Assembly: GCA_016714895.1 (NCBI GenBank)
Contig: JADKBV010000011.1
Location: forward strand, 558,001-622,000
Reading direction: 5' to 3'
DNA: 64,000 nt
Source of the DNA: Saprospiraceae bacterium
GTDB lineage: Bacteria > Bacteroidota > Bacteroidia > Chitinophagales > Saprospiraceae
The position numbers and the translations under genes are program-made. Shown here piece after piece: positions 56,068 to 64,000 of this stretch (position 1 is its first letter; each line of letters opens with the position of its first letter). The notes beneath the pieces are model-generated. The model had not been told where the DNA came from and did not search any database. It worked only from the letters and a program-made list of their open reading frames with translations.

Positions 56068-57453
56068 TTATCTGTGCGAGGCAATATCTATACCTTTGAT
56101 TTTCCGGTACAATTCGGTCGCATAACCATCTGTCATACCGGAAACAAAGTCCAGCACGCCCATTACTTTTTCGTAGTACATTTTGGGTTGTCTGCTGTGA
56201 TTAAATTGGTTTGGAATAAGTAATAAAGATTTTTTTTCCATATTGGAAGGATTGGTTTTAAGGATTGCAGGAATAAAAATGTTCAAAATTTCAGACATAA
56301 CATTGTATCCTGCGAGTTCGACTTCGATGACAGAAGGGTGATTATAAATCCGTTTTACAGAAATATCCTGAATATCCTTAAGGGCAGGGCATTGTTTTTC
56401 AACTTCACCAACCAGGCTTTCATTCCAGGTGCCGTTTAATATATTTTCATGATTTTTTTCAAAAACAGCGGTTGTTGCTTCTACCAAACCTCCTATACAT
56501 TTTGTCCGTAAATATGAAATTGCTTCGTTTTCATCTCCGATTTTCGAAAGTACATCTTTGGTTCTTGCCATAGATGAGGTACCTCCCTGAAGTTGTTCTA
56601 TCAAATCGAGAAACAAACCGGTAATTTTTTCATGGCTGATGATTTTGATTCTGTGTGCATCTTCCATGTCAATGATGCGGTAACATATATCATCTGCAGC
56701 TTCAACCAATAATACAAAAGGATGCCGTCTTGATGAAATAAAAGGATCGCTTTCAACAGAGAAACCAAAGGAACTCATGATGGCGTGAAAAACTTCTTTT
56801 TCCGATTGAAAAAATCCATATTTTTTTCTGTGGCTGAACTCTTTATTTACGGCGAGGGATTCACATGGATATTTCAGGATACTGGCTAATGTAAGATAAT
56901 TTAATCTTTGACCTCCTTCCAGCTTTCCTACAAATGCTCTTGTGAGAAGGCGTAAAGCGTTTGCATTGCCTTCAAACTGAATTAAATCCTGCCATTCTGC
57001 CTCTGAAAAATAAGATTTTAAACTTCGTTGATCAATGAGGATTTCTTTATTTTTGTCAAAATAATAAGCTATTGCTTTTTCTCCGGAATGACCAAATGCG
57101 GGGTTGCCTACATCATGAGCCAGGCATGCTGAAGCAATAACACCTGATAAGTCGTTGGCATAAAACGTCTGAGATGCTTCATCATTTTTGTCCAGGAGAG
57201 GTAATATCACATCTCTGCCGATAGCCGTACCCAATGACCGGCCCACGGAAGCAACTTCCAGAGAATGAGTAAGCCGGTTATGTACAAAAACATTTCCCGG
57301 CAAGGGGAAAACCTGCGTTTTATCCTGCAATCTTCTGAATGCTGACATAAAAATAATTCTGTCATAGTCTCTTATGAATTCAGACCGGTAGCCGGGAGAC
57401 GAAGAAGTCCCGATACCAAAACGCTGATGAGAAATCATATTTTTCCAGGTCAT
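56068..57453 (-). CDS. dgt: Deoxyguanosinetriphosphate triphosphohydrolase-like protein
   Basis: About 461 residues from ATG 57453 (MTWKNMISHQRFG). HD-domain motifs are complete: NRLTHSLEVASVGRSLG (first His), CLAHDVGNPAFGHSGEKAIA (His-Asp) and a later EAADDICYRIIDMEDAHRI. SPGYRSEFIRDYDRIIFMSA and FRRLQDKTQVFPL are typical of the N-terminus. It hydrolyses dNTPs, mainly dGTP, to the nucleoside and triphosphate. The upstream frame to 57513 is non-homologous leader. Confidence 0.9.
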   Translation of the reverse strand: MTWKNMISHQRFGIGTSSSPGYRSEFIRDYDRIIFMSAFRRLQDKTQVFPLPGNVFVHNRLTHSLEVASVGRSLGTAIGRDVILPLLDKNDEASQTFYANDLSGVIASACLAHDVGNPAFGHSGEKAIAYYFDKNKEILIDQRSLKSYFSEAEWQDLIQFEGNANALRLLTRAFVGKLEGGQRLNYLTLASILKYPCESLAVNKEFSHRKKYGFFQSEKEVFHAIMSSFGFSVESDPFISSRRHPFVLLVEAADDICYRIIDMEDAHRIKIISHEKITGLFLDLIEQLQGGTSSMARTKDVLSKIGDENEAISYLRTKCIGGLVEATTAVFEKNHENILNGTWNESLVGEVEKQCPALKDIQDISVKRIYNHPSVIEVELAGYNVMSEILNIFIPAILKTNPSNMEKKSLLLIPNQFNHSRQPKMYYEKVMGVLDFVSGMTDGYATELYRKIKGIDIASHR

Positions 57454-57516
57454 GGATGTATATTTTCGATGCAAAGTTAGGTTTTTTCCAAGCCTATTGT
57501 CAAATGCGGACAATAT

Positions 57517-57551
57517 TTTGTTTTTTACAAATCAAAAAACAATTATTTTTG
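57517..57551 (+). promoter_or_regulatory. Promoter for the TPR gene
   Basis: TTTG at 57517-57520 and TATTTTTG at 57544-57551, 23 bp apart; ATG at 57574. The divergent dgt gene starts at 57453. Confidence 0.5.
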
Positions 57552-57573
57552 TTACTCCAATCAAATTTCAAAA

Positions 57574-58245
57574 ATGAGTTACGGCAGGCGGGCATATTTT
57601 GAATATTATTCACTGGAGCATAGTGCTTACAGAGAAAAGGTGAGGTATTACGAAGAAAATCAGGATAAAATCGGATTGCTTGACCCTGAAGAAAAAATTG
57701 AACTCGACATTGATTATTGTCTTTGTTTATTTGAAGTGGGAAGATATCAACGGTTTCTTCAGAAAATTGATCCCGTAATCGAGGATGTTATTTATGAAAA
57801 CATTTTCGAATATATGTCGGAGCGGATTTATGAATCTTTGCTTTTTAAAAAATCCGCATGTTATTACAACCTTGCACAGTATAAAGAGGCAGAAAAAATT
57901 CTCATACAATTGGTACGTCTCGATAAAAACCATAAAGAAGCTTCTACCTTACTTGCATTGTGTAAAAGAAAAAGTGACAGAGACTTGTTTGTTATGTTTA
58001 AAGCCATGGCTATTGTCACTTTGTTTATGGCCATCAGCATCACTTTTGCCCGGATAATACTGATCGAACCATTTTATGATCAATATCTGGAACCATTTAT
58101 TTGGATAAGAAACATGTTGATTGTCGCCGCTGTTTTTTTTCTTACGGCTCAGGAATGGATGATTAATAAGGAAATTTTTAAAGAAACCGGGCGGTTTGCC
58201 TCTCCTTTTATCAATAAAATATACGATTTTTTCAGAAAAGGTTAA
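57574..58245 (+). CDS. TPR-like membrane protein
   Basis: 223 residues. The N-terminal ~140 residues are helical with TPR-like pairs (LFEVGRYQRFLQKIDPVIED, ACYYNLAQYKEAEKILIQLV, LDKNHKEASTLLALCKR). Two membrane segments follow (FKAMAIVTLFMAISITFARI; FIWIRNMLIVAAVFFLTAQ). The predicted topology is a cytoplasmic TPR part with a C-terminal membrane anchor. It ends just before the L-serine dehydratase gene, so they are probably co-transcribed. The function is not recognised. Confidence 0.75.
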   Translation: MSYGRRAYFEYYSLEHSAYREKVRYYEENQDKIGLLDPEEKIELDIDYCLCLFEVGRYQRFLQKIDPVIEDVIYENIFEYMSERIYESLLFKKSACYYNLAQYKEAEKILIQLVRLDKNHKEASTLLALCKRKSDRDLFVMFKAMAIVTLFMAISITFARIILIEPFYDQYLEPFIWIRNMLIVAAVFFLTAQEWMINKEIFKETGRFASPFINKIYDFFRKG

Positions 58246-58341
58246 TCATTGTTTCATCTTATTATTGATGCTGAAAAAATTGACAAACAGATAAAACCTT
58301 ATATTAACAAAATACATACTATTTTTGACCCAAAATGTAGC

Positions 58342-59763
58342 ATGGAGTTTGTCAGTGTTTTTGATATATTTAAAATAGGGGTCGGTCCATCAAGTTCTCA
58401 TACCCTTGGTCCGTGGAAAGCTGCCAGATCCTTTGTTTCGAGGCTGGATCAGTCAGAGGCACGAATGCTTGAGGGCCACATTGAAGTCTCTTTATATGGT
58501 TCATTGTCACTGACAGGAAAAGGGCACGCAACCGACCTTGCAGTTATCATGGGCCTGGCAAATTATGATCCCGAGACCGTCGAAACCAAAAAAATTCAGG
58601 AGTTTATACAAGATATCAACGAACAAAAAAAGATTCATCTTCCTTCCGGTAGTTCTGTCCGTTTTGATCCGGAAAAGGATATTATATTTAAAGACAGTTT
58701 TTTGGATTATCATGCAAATGGAATGATATTCACCTGGACAGGAAATAACGGAGATGTCATTTCTGATGTGTATTATTCTGTGGGCGGCGGTTTTATCGTC
58801 AGAGAAGGAGATCACAGCGGAAGTACAGGAGATCATAAAAATTATCCGTTTCCGATTCAAACTTCGGCCGAGCTACTGAAATATTGTGAAAAAACCGGTT
58901 TTTCCATATCAGATATTGTTTTTGAAAACGAAAAAACAGACCGGACACGAGAAAAATATGAGGAAGACCTGATGCGCATCTGGCATACCATGTTGGAATC
59001 TATGTATACCGGATGTCATACAGAAGGGACATTACCCGGAGCTTTGGCTGTGAAGCGCAGGAGTGCGCCTCTGTTGCAAAAATTATTGCCTAAACAATTG
59101 ACTTATACAGACCCTGATTCATGGATTGAAGCGATCAGAATTGCTCCTTTGGATTTTCAGAAGATATTTAAGTGGGTATCCACATTTGCTATCAGCGTTA
59201 ATGAAGTGAATGCTGCTTTCGGAAGGGTAGTCACTGCTCCCACCAACGGAAGTGCAGGAGTTATTCCGGCGGTACTGATGTACTATTTGTGTTTTGTCAA
59301 TAAAAATGCCGGTAAAAACGAAATCGTCAGGTTTTTGGCTTGTGCGTCAGAAGTCGGCAGCATTTTTAAAAAAGGATCCACTCTTTCTGCTGCCATGGGA
59401 GGTTGTCAGGCAGAAATCGGTGTTTCTTCTGCTATGGCCGCAGCGGGATTGACCGAACTTTTGGGAGGAAGTGCGGAAAGGTGTATGATCGCTGCTGAAA
59501 TTGCTATGGAACATCACCTTGGCATGACCTGTGATCCCATCGGAGGTTTGGTACAGATTCCTTGTATCGAAAGAAACTCCATGGGGGCCATTAAAGCCAT
59601 TAATGCAGCAGAAATGGCAATAGACAGAGATCCTGCCGAAGTTAAAGTGCCGCTTGATGATGTGGTAAGAACGATGTGGCACACGGCAAGAGATATGAAC
59701 AGTAAGTACAAAGAAACTTCAGAAGGCGGACTTGCCACAACGGTCAATATTATTGATTGCTGA
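58342..59763 (+). CDS. sdaA: L-serine ammonia-lyase (iron-sulphur type)
   Basis: About 473 residues from ATG 58342 (MEFVSVFDIFKIGVGPSSSH), the usual N-terminus of the family; the open frame to 58249 is leader. Conserved segments: GPSSSHTLGPWKAA, SYYSVGGGFI-like at ~160, the Cys region GCHTEGTLPGALAVKRRSAP, APTNGSAGVIPAV, MGGCQAEIGVSSAMAAAG and MTCDPIGGLVQIPCIERN (cluster cysteines). It converts L-serine to pyruvate and ammonia using a [4Fe-4S] cluster. Alpha and beta parts are fused in one chain. Confidence 0.93.
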   Translation: MEFVSVFDIFKIGVGPSSSHTLGPWKAARSFVSRLDQSEARMLEGHIEVSLYGSLSLTGKGHATDLAVIMGLANYDPETVETKKIQEFIQDINEQKKIHLPSGSSVRFDPEKDIIFKDSFLDYHANGMIFTWTGNNGDVISDVYYSVGGGFIVREGDHSGSTGDHKNYPFPIQTSAELLKYCEKTGFSISDIVFENEKTDRTREKYEEDLMRIWHTMLESMYTGCHTEGTLPGALAVKRRSAPLLQKLLPKQLTYTDPDSWIEAIRIAPLDFQKIFKWVSTFAISVNEVNAAFGRVVTAPTNGSAGVIPAVLMYYLCFVNKNAGKNEIVRFLACASEVGSIFKKGSTLSAAMGGCQAEIGVSSAMAAAGLTELLGGSAERCMIAAEIAMEHHLGMTCDPIGGLVQIPCIERNSMGAIKAINAAEMAIDRDPAEVKVPLDDVVRTMWHTARDMNSKYKETSEGGLATTVNIIDC

Positions 59764-59869
59764 CAAAAAATATTAAGTTGGTCTGTTAAAACCCTTCATT
59801 TGTCTTTCTGATTGGTACAGAATAAACTATTTCTTTACATTTGGGTTAAATTGTCACAGAATTGTCAAA

Positions 59870-62356
59870 ATGAAACATATGTCCAGACTTTTAATCCTTT
59901 TTTGCTCCGTTTTTTTGATTTCTTTACCGGTTTTTGGTCAGTTTCCTATGGGTGGTGGCAAAAAAGGTCCTGAAATAAAAGGTAAAATAAACGGACAACT
60001 TTTTGACTCGATAACAAATGAAGGGATAGGATATGCCACATTATCCATTACCAAAAAGGGCAGTAAAATTATACTGGATGGTATTCTGTCAGAAGAGGAT
60101 GGCAAATTTACTTTTGATAATGTCAAAACAGGCAGTTATGATCTGACCATTTCTTTTTTGGGATATAATGATAAAGTTTTAAAAAGTGTGGAGACGACGC
60201 TGAAGTCTCCTGATATAAATCTGGGAAAAATTTATCTGAGTCCTTCTACCGTATTACTTGATGCTGTAGAAATAACAGAAGAAAAGTCGCTTTTTGAATC
60301 CAAAATTGACAAGTTGGTATTTAATGCTGAAAATGATGCTTCTATAGCCGGTGGGGATGCGACAGATGTCTTGCGCAAAGTCCCGATGTTGACGGTTGAC
60401 CTGAATGGCAATGTCAGTCTTAGAGGGTCGCAAAACGTCAGAATTCTCATAAATGGCAAACCTTCGGGTATGTTTTCGGGAAATGTAGCGGATGCGCTTA
60501 AAATGTTTCCGGCTGATCAGATCAAAAAAGTTGAGGTCATCACGTCTCCGACAGCTAAGTACGATGGGGAAGGAAGTGCAGGAATCATAAATATTATTAC
60601 CAAAAAACAAAATATTGACGGATTTGCCGGTAGTATAAATGCTTCAGCAGGTAACCGCCAAAACTCTTTGTTTACGAATCTGAATGCCGGTCGCGGAAGA
60701 TTTGGTTCGAGTGCCAATGCAGCCATTTTTTATTCAGTTCCTTTGGATGGTTCTACGTCATTTTACCGAAAGGACAACACACGATCGGGTGAAAGAATCC
60801 TTGCACAGGATGGAGTACAAAATACTACCCGCCTGGGAGGAAATGGTTCTTTGAACGTTTTTTATGATTTTAATGGTTATAACAGTATAACTTCGTCATT
60901 TTCGATGAGAGGTTTTGGTTTTGCAAATGACGGCACCATAAACGGAAGCATCATGGATCCGGTTTTTGGTCTCAATGATGTTTTTACCAGGAATAATAAT
61001 GGTACGACCAGCAATAACGGATTTGACTGGAATACAGATTATACCAAAAAATTTCAAAAAGAAGGGCAGGAATTAACTGCGGCTATTCAATATTCCAAAC
61101 AAAACAGTGATCAGGACAATAATATTATTGAAAATCACATTGAAATTCCTTCTTTAAACCGGTCCAGTGATGTCATCAATGATGGGGATAATCATGAAAC
61201 AACCCTTCAGCTGGACTATGTTCATCCATTTAAAAAGTCAGTTAAACTGGAAAGTGGTGTCAAGGGAGTTTTACGGAAAATCATCAGTGATTATAATACA
61301 GATGTTTTGGAAAATCTGCAATTTGTCCGACTCGCTGATGTGTATGAATACGATCAGAATGTCTATGCGGCCTATTCTTCACTTGATTTTTACCTGTTCA
61401 AAAAAATTGGTGTGAATGCCGGTTTACGGTATGAATACACCGATATTTCGGGGATTTCACAAAACGAAAAAAGTAATCCGGTGACCAATAGTTATGGAAA
61501 TATATTGCCGAGTCTTACGCTGTCCAGGGCTTTCCCGAAATTCAGAACATTAAAACTGAGTTATACGCGAAGGATTCAGAGACCCGGCCTTCAGTTTATC
61601 AATCCTTTCAACAATACCAGTGATTTTCTCAACCGAACCGAAGGAAATCCATATCTGGCCCCTGAATTGGTCGATCAGTTGGAGTTGTCTTACAATATTA
61701 CTTTTTGGGGTATAACCACTTTTTCTTCCGTTTATTTCAAAAAAACACATGATATTATAGAGCAAGTTTTATTGATTGATGAACTGGGACTTTCAAAAAA
61801 TACATTTCAGAATATCGGTCAGAATCAAGCCTTCGGATTAAATACTTTTTTGACAAAAACCATAAAATTTATTACATTCAGAACCGGAGGAAATATTTTT
61901 TCTTATGATGCCAAAGGAGTCATCAACGGCCAGCCGATCGAAAGAACAAGTTATGAATACAATGTATTTATGAATGGAGAAATTAAGTTTTCAGGCACGC
62001 TGAAGGCCGATTTTTTTGGATTTTTCAGGTCGCCTGTCAGAACAATTCAGGGAGACAATCCGGCATTTACCATTTATGGAATGGGCATCCGGAAAGAGTT
62101 TAAAAAATCGAGTTTAGGGCTTACGTTTATCGAACCATTTCATGAAGATAAATTTTTTAAATCCAATGTTTCCAATGGTGTATTTACCCAAAGGACATCT
62201 TTCAGTATTCCGTTCAGATCCATTGGTATCAATTATCGTTTGAAATTCGGTAACGTTGATTTTAAAGAAAGAAAAACAAAGGTCAAAAATACGGATACAA
62301 AACAAGGCACCGATACTCAGATGCAAGGAGGAATGCAGGGAAATTCAAATAATTAA
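59870..62356 (+). CDS. TonB-dependent-receptor-like outer-membrane beta-barrel protein
   Basis: 828 residues. Signal peptide (1-23, LPVFGQ), a Gly-rich spacer (PMGGGKKGPE), a carboxypeptidase-regulatory domain (~35-115: KINGQLFDSITNEGIGYATL), a plug-like domain (DVLRKVPMLTVDLNGNVSLR, SQNVRILINGKPSGMFSG, VEVITSPTAKYDGEGSAGII, NIITKK) and a C-terminal outer-membrane barrel. This type (outer membrane beta-barrel family) resembles TonB receptors. A TACATTTG element at 59836-59843 lies 27 nt before the ATG. It heads a unit with the small membrane gene that starts 3 nt after it. Confidence 0.9.
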   Translation: MKHMSRLLILFCSVFLISLPVFGQFPMGGGKKGPEIKGKINGQLFDSITNEGIGYATLSITKKGSKIILDGILSEEDGKFTFDNVKTGSYDLTISFLGYNDKVLKSVETTLKSPDINLGKIYLSPSTVLLDAVEITEEKSLFESKIDKLVFNAENDASIAGGDATDVLRKVPMLTVDLNGNVSLRGSQNVRILINGKPSGMFSGNVADALKMFPADQIKKVEVITSPTAKYDGEGSAGIINIITKKQNIDGFAGSINASAGNRQNSLFTNLNAGRGRFGSSANAAIFYSVPLDGSTSFYRKDNTRSGERILAQDGVQNTTRLGGNGSLNVFYDFNGYNSITSSFSMRGFGFANDGTINGSIMDPVFGLNDVFTRNNNGTTSNNGFDWNTDYTKKFQKEGQELTAAIQYSKQNSDQDNNIIENHIEIPSLNRSSDVINDGDNHETTLQLDYVHPFKKSVKLESGVKGVLRKIISDYNTDVLENLQFVRLADVYEYDQNVYAAYSSLDFYLFKKIGVNAGLRYEYTDISGISQNEKSNPVTNSYGNILPSLTLSRAFPKFRTLKLSYTRRIQRPGLQFINPFNNTSDFLNRTEGNPYLAPELVDQLELSYNITFWGITTFSSVYFKKTHDIIEQVLLIDELGLSKNTFQNIGQNQAFGLNTFLTKTIKFITFRTGGNIFSYDAKGVINGQPIERTSYEYNVFMNGEIKFSGTLKADFFGFFRSPVRTIQGDNPAFTIYGMGIRKEFKKSSLGLTFIEPFHEDKFFKSNVSNGVFTQRTSFSIPFRSIGINYRLKFGNVDFKERKTKVKNTDTKQGTDTQMQGGMQGNSNN

Positions 62357-62359
62357 AGT

Positions 62360-62722
62360 ATGAAATGGATTTGTAATATAAACGGCGTTATTGAGTTGAT
62401 AACAGGTATGGTTTTGATCATGAGACCGGATTTGTTGTTTGACGGTGGGCCGGAAACAGCACCTCATACTCTGGTTGCCGTCAAATTTTTTGGTGTAATG
62501 GGTGCAGCTTTTGGTGGTATAAGTTTGGTTTTGGGCAGATTTTTGAATGAACCCTTTGTAATGGGAAGGGTGAGTCTGATCATTATTATGTACCATTTAT
62601 TGATTTCATTTCAATGTTACGGAGCTTATTATGGCGGATATTTGCCCAACTTAGGAGCCTTTGGGGTTCACCTGACGTTAGCTGTTTTTTTTGTTATACT
62701 ATATTTACGTTCTAAAAAATAG
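62360..62722 (+). CDS. Small membrane protein
   Basis: 120 residues, four hydrophobic segments (GVIELITGMVLIMRPDLLF, FGVMGAAFGGISLVLGRFL, VSLIIIMYHLLISF, VHLTLAVFFVILYL), soluble loops short. It resembles small four-helix membrane proteins of the DUF4345/DoxX-like kind but no family is assigned. It lies between the receptor gene and tesB with 3- and 6-nt gaps, so co-transcription is likely. Confidence 0.75.
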   Translation: MKWICNINGVIELITGMVLIMRPDLLFDGGPETAPHTLVAVKFFGVMGAAFGGISLVLGRFLNEPFVMGRVSLIIIMYHLLISFQCYGAYYGGYLPNLGAFGVHLTLAVFFVILYLRSKK

Positions 62723-62728
62723 ATTGAT

Positions 62729-63586
62729 ATGGAAACACAATTGCCTGAACTCATTCAAATTCTTGATTTGCAACAAACCGGGCCTCAAGAATTTATAGGA
62801 CATAATTTATTTATCGGCAGCCCGAATGTATACGGAGGACAAGTGCTTGCACAAGCTATTTCTGCAGCACACAACACGACGGATCCGAATAAAATACTAC
62901 ATTCTATCCATAGTTATTTTATCAGTCCGGGAGACAATGATATTCCGATTCATTATGCCGTTGAAAAAGTTAAGGATGGCAAAGTTTTTCAAACCAGAAG
63001 GGTTGTCGCTAAACAAAACAACAGAGAAATTTTTATTTTGTCGGCATCTTTTCAGAGTATGGAGGAAGGAATCGAACATCAGGCTGTGATGCCCAATGTG
63101 GCCAGGCCGGAATCTTTGACTTCCTTTTCAGATTTATTTGCTGAATTTGCTGAAAAATTCAGGATAGAACCCAGAGGTATTTTTTCACCCAATGGGCCTT
63201 TTATTTTTCATCCGGTGGAACATTACGATCCGTTTCATCCCAAAAAGAGGGCACCCATCAATCATACGTGGTTCAAAACCAATGGTAGTTTGATTGATAA
63301 ACCAACCCTTCATCAGGAAATTCTGGCATATGCTTCAGATTTTAATTTGTTGATCACGGCTTTATTGCCGCATGGATTATCCTTTTTTACGACACCTATG
63401 CAGATTGCTTCTTTGGATCATGCTATGTGGTTTCACAGACCGGCAAGGCTTGACGACTGGTTGCTTTATGTCGTCGAAAGCACCAATGCCAATGCTTCAC
63501 GGGCATTTTGTACCGGGAAAATATTTACCAAAGACGGCATTCTTATAGCTTCCACTGCACAGGAAGGATTGATCAGAAAGTTGTAA
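62729..63586 (+). CDS. tesB: Acyl-CoA thioesterase II (TesB)
   Basis: 285 residues, the usual family length. The double hot-dog marks are LFIGSPNVYGGQVLAQAISA (~30-50), SIHSYFISPGDNDIPIHYAV, VEKVKDGKVFQTRRVVAKQN, IASLDHAMWFHRPARLDDWL (catalytic Asp) and LIASTAQEGLIR (catalytic Gln). It hydrolyses acyl-CoA esters to free fatty acid and CoA. It follows the small membrane protein gene by 6 nt. Confidence 0.94.
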   Translation: METQLPELIQILDLQQTGPQEFIGHNLFIGSPNVYGGQVLAQAISAAHNTTDPNKILHSIHSYFISPGDNDIPIHYAVEKVKDGKVFQTRRVVAKQNNREIFILSASFQSMEEGIEHQAVMPNVARPESLTSFSDLFAEFAEKFRIEPRGIFSPNGPFIFHPVEHYDPFHPKKRAPINHTWFKTNGSLIDKPTLHQEILAYASDFNLLITALLPHGLSFFTTPMQIASLDHAMWFHRPARLDDWLLYVVESTNANASRAFCTGKIFTKDGILIASTAQEGLIRKL

Positions 63587-63676
63587 AAGTGATGTGTATT
63601 GGTCCTTTTCAGGAAAATACATTCAAATTGAAGGGAAAAATCATTTCAGGATAACAAAATTCATACTAAAGAAAAA

Positions 63677-64000
63677 TTATCTTATGGGTTCCGGTTCATA
63701 ACCGATTCTGATTTCCGTATGTCTGATTTCTCCTCCTGTTGTTGCGGTTTTGTTACCAAAATAAATCATAACACAGGCAAAAACAATAACCAGAATTGTC
63801 AGGATTTGAGAGGTTTTATGATTTTTCCAACTTGACCATAGAGCCAATAAAGCAAGTAAGCCTAAACCATAATGCCATACTGCAAACTGTTCTGCACTTT
63901 TTTCGTGTATTTCTATGATGTCATGCGTTATTCCGGGAATTTTTTCTACCAGGTCTTCCGCTTTGTCGCCTGAATACATAGCCGGAAATGTAGAGATGGC
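63677..64000 (-). CDS. Hypothetical membrane protein, C-terminal part; gene starts beyond the window
   Basis: The frame is open to the right edge (an internal ATG lies at 63979), so the N-terminus is missing. Two hydrophobic segments (VWHYGLGLLALLALWSSW; ILTILVIVFACVMIYFG) and a tail ending GYEPEPIR are visible. The His in WHYGLG and the long first part could fit a small cytochrome- or DUF2231-like membrane protein, but no family is assigned. It converges on tesB across 90 nt. Confidence 0.65.
   Translation of the reverse strand, partial: AISTFPAMYSGDKAEDLVEKIPGITHDIIEIHEKSAEQFAVWHYGLGLLALLALWSSWKNHKTSQILTILVIVFACVMIYFGNKTATTGGEIRHTEIRIGYEPEPIR

Noticed and set aside
58320..58327. TATTTTTG as a promoter for sdaA
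   Set aside because: The match is exact but there is no -33 partner, it lies only 14 nt before the start, and the TPR gene upstream is closely linked.

Overview
The window looks like a chromosome segment of a Bacteroidota bacterium, probably of the Saprospiria type. The evidence is: three very large secreted proteins ending in type IX secretion (T9SS) type A sorting domains, many lipoproteins with a C-terminal-cysteine lipobox, promoters of the Bacteroidota form TTTG-N17-23-TAnnTTTG, and a GH3-family protein beside recO. No rRNA, tRNA or CRISPR array was seen.

Positions 1-10142 form a visibly more A+T-rich defence island read left to right: the C-terminal part of an SF1 (UvrD-like) helicase, a ~815-residue protein in the position of drmE, the DISARM helicase drmA, the DUF1998 protein drmB, and an HNH endonuclease. 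Each gene overlaps the next (1, 8, about 98 and 8 nt), so they read as one coupled operon. No drmC or methyltransferase lies inside the window, but the operon runs off the left edge. Positions 10143-12500 hold a DUF1016 remnant, an AAA ATPase/nuclease-like gene flanked by ~180-bp direct repeats, and alternating inverted TCTGCGGAAT boxes.

Positions 12500-21500 are an envelope region: a hypothetical protein, a lipoprotein, an ECF sigma factor, a membrane-anchored anti-sigma-like/outer-membrane protein, a T9SS-exported dockerin-like protein and a TonB-like protein with MORN-type repeats. Positions 21600-32090 hold five paralogous small lipoproteins around a 2209-residue T9SS-exported esterase-like protein. 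Two near-identical promoter/hairpin regions head the two transcription units.

Positions 32251-64000 are mostly core: mlaE-mlaF-mlaD (lipid transport), recO, GH3, arsR-arsM, a bestrophin, a MoxR ATPase, a 1942-residue T9SS protein of about 15 Cys-rich modules, a carotenoid set (cruF, crtD, crtA), MscS, OmpA, dGTPase, a TPR protein, L-serine dehydratase, an outer-membrane beta-barrel receptor and TesB thioesterase.

Nine places show a reading frame broken by one base, mostly in short A (or T) runs. They affect the drmE-like gene, drmA, drmB, the sigma-linked outer-membrane gene and recO. Because housekeeping recO is hit in the same way, homopolymer errors in the assembly are at least as likely as gene decay.
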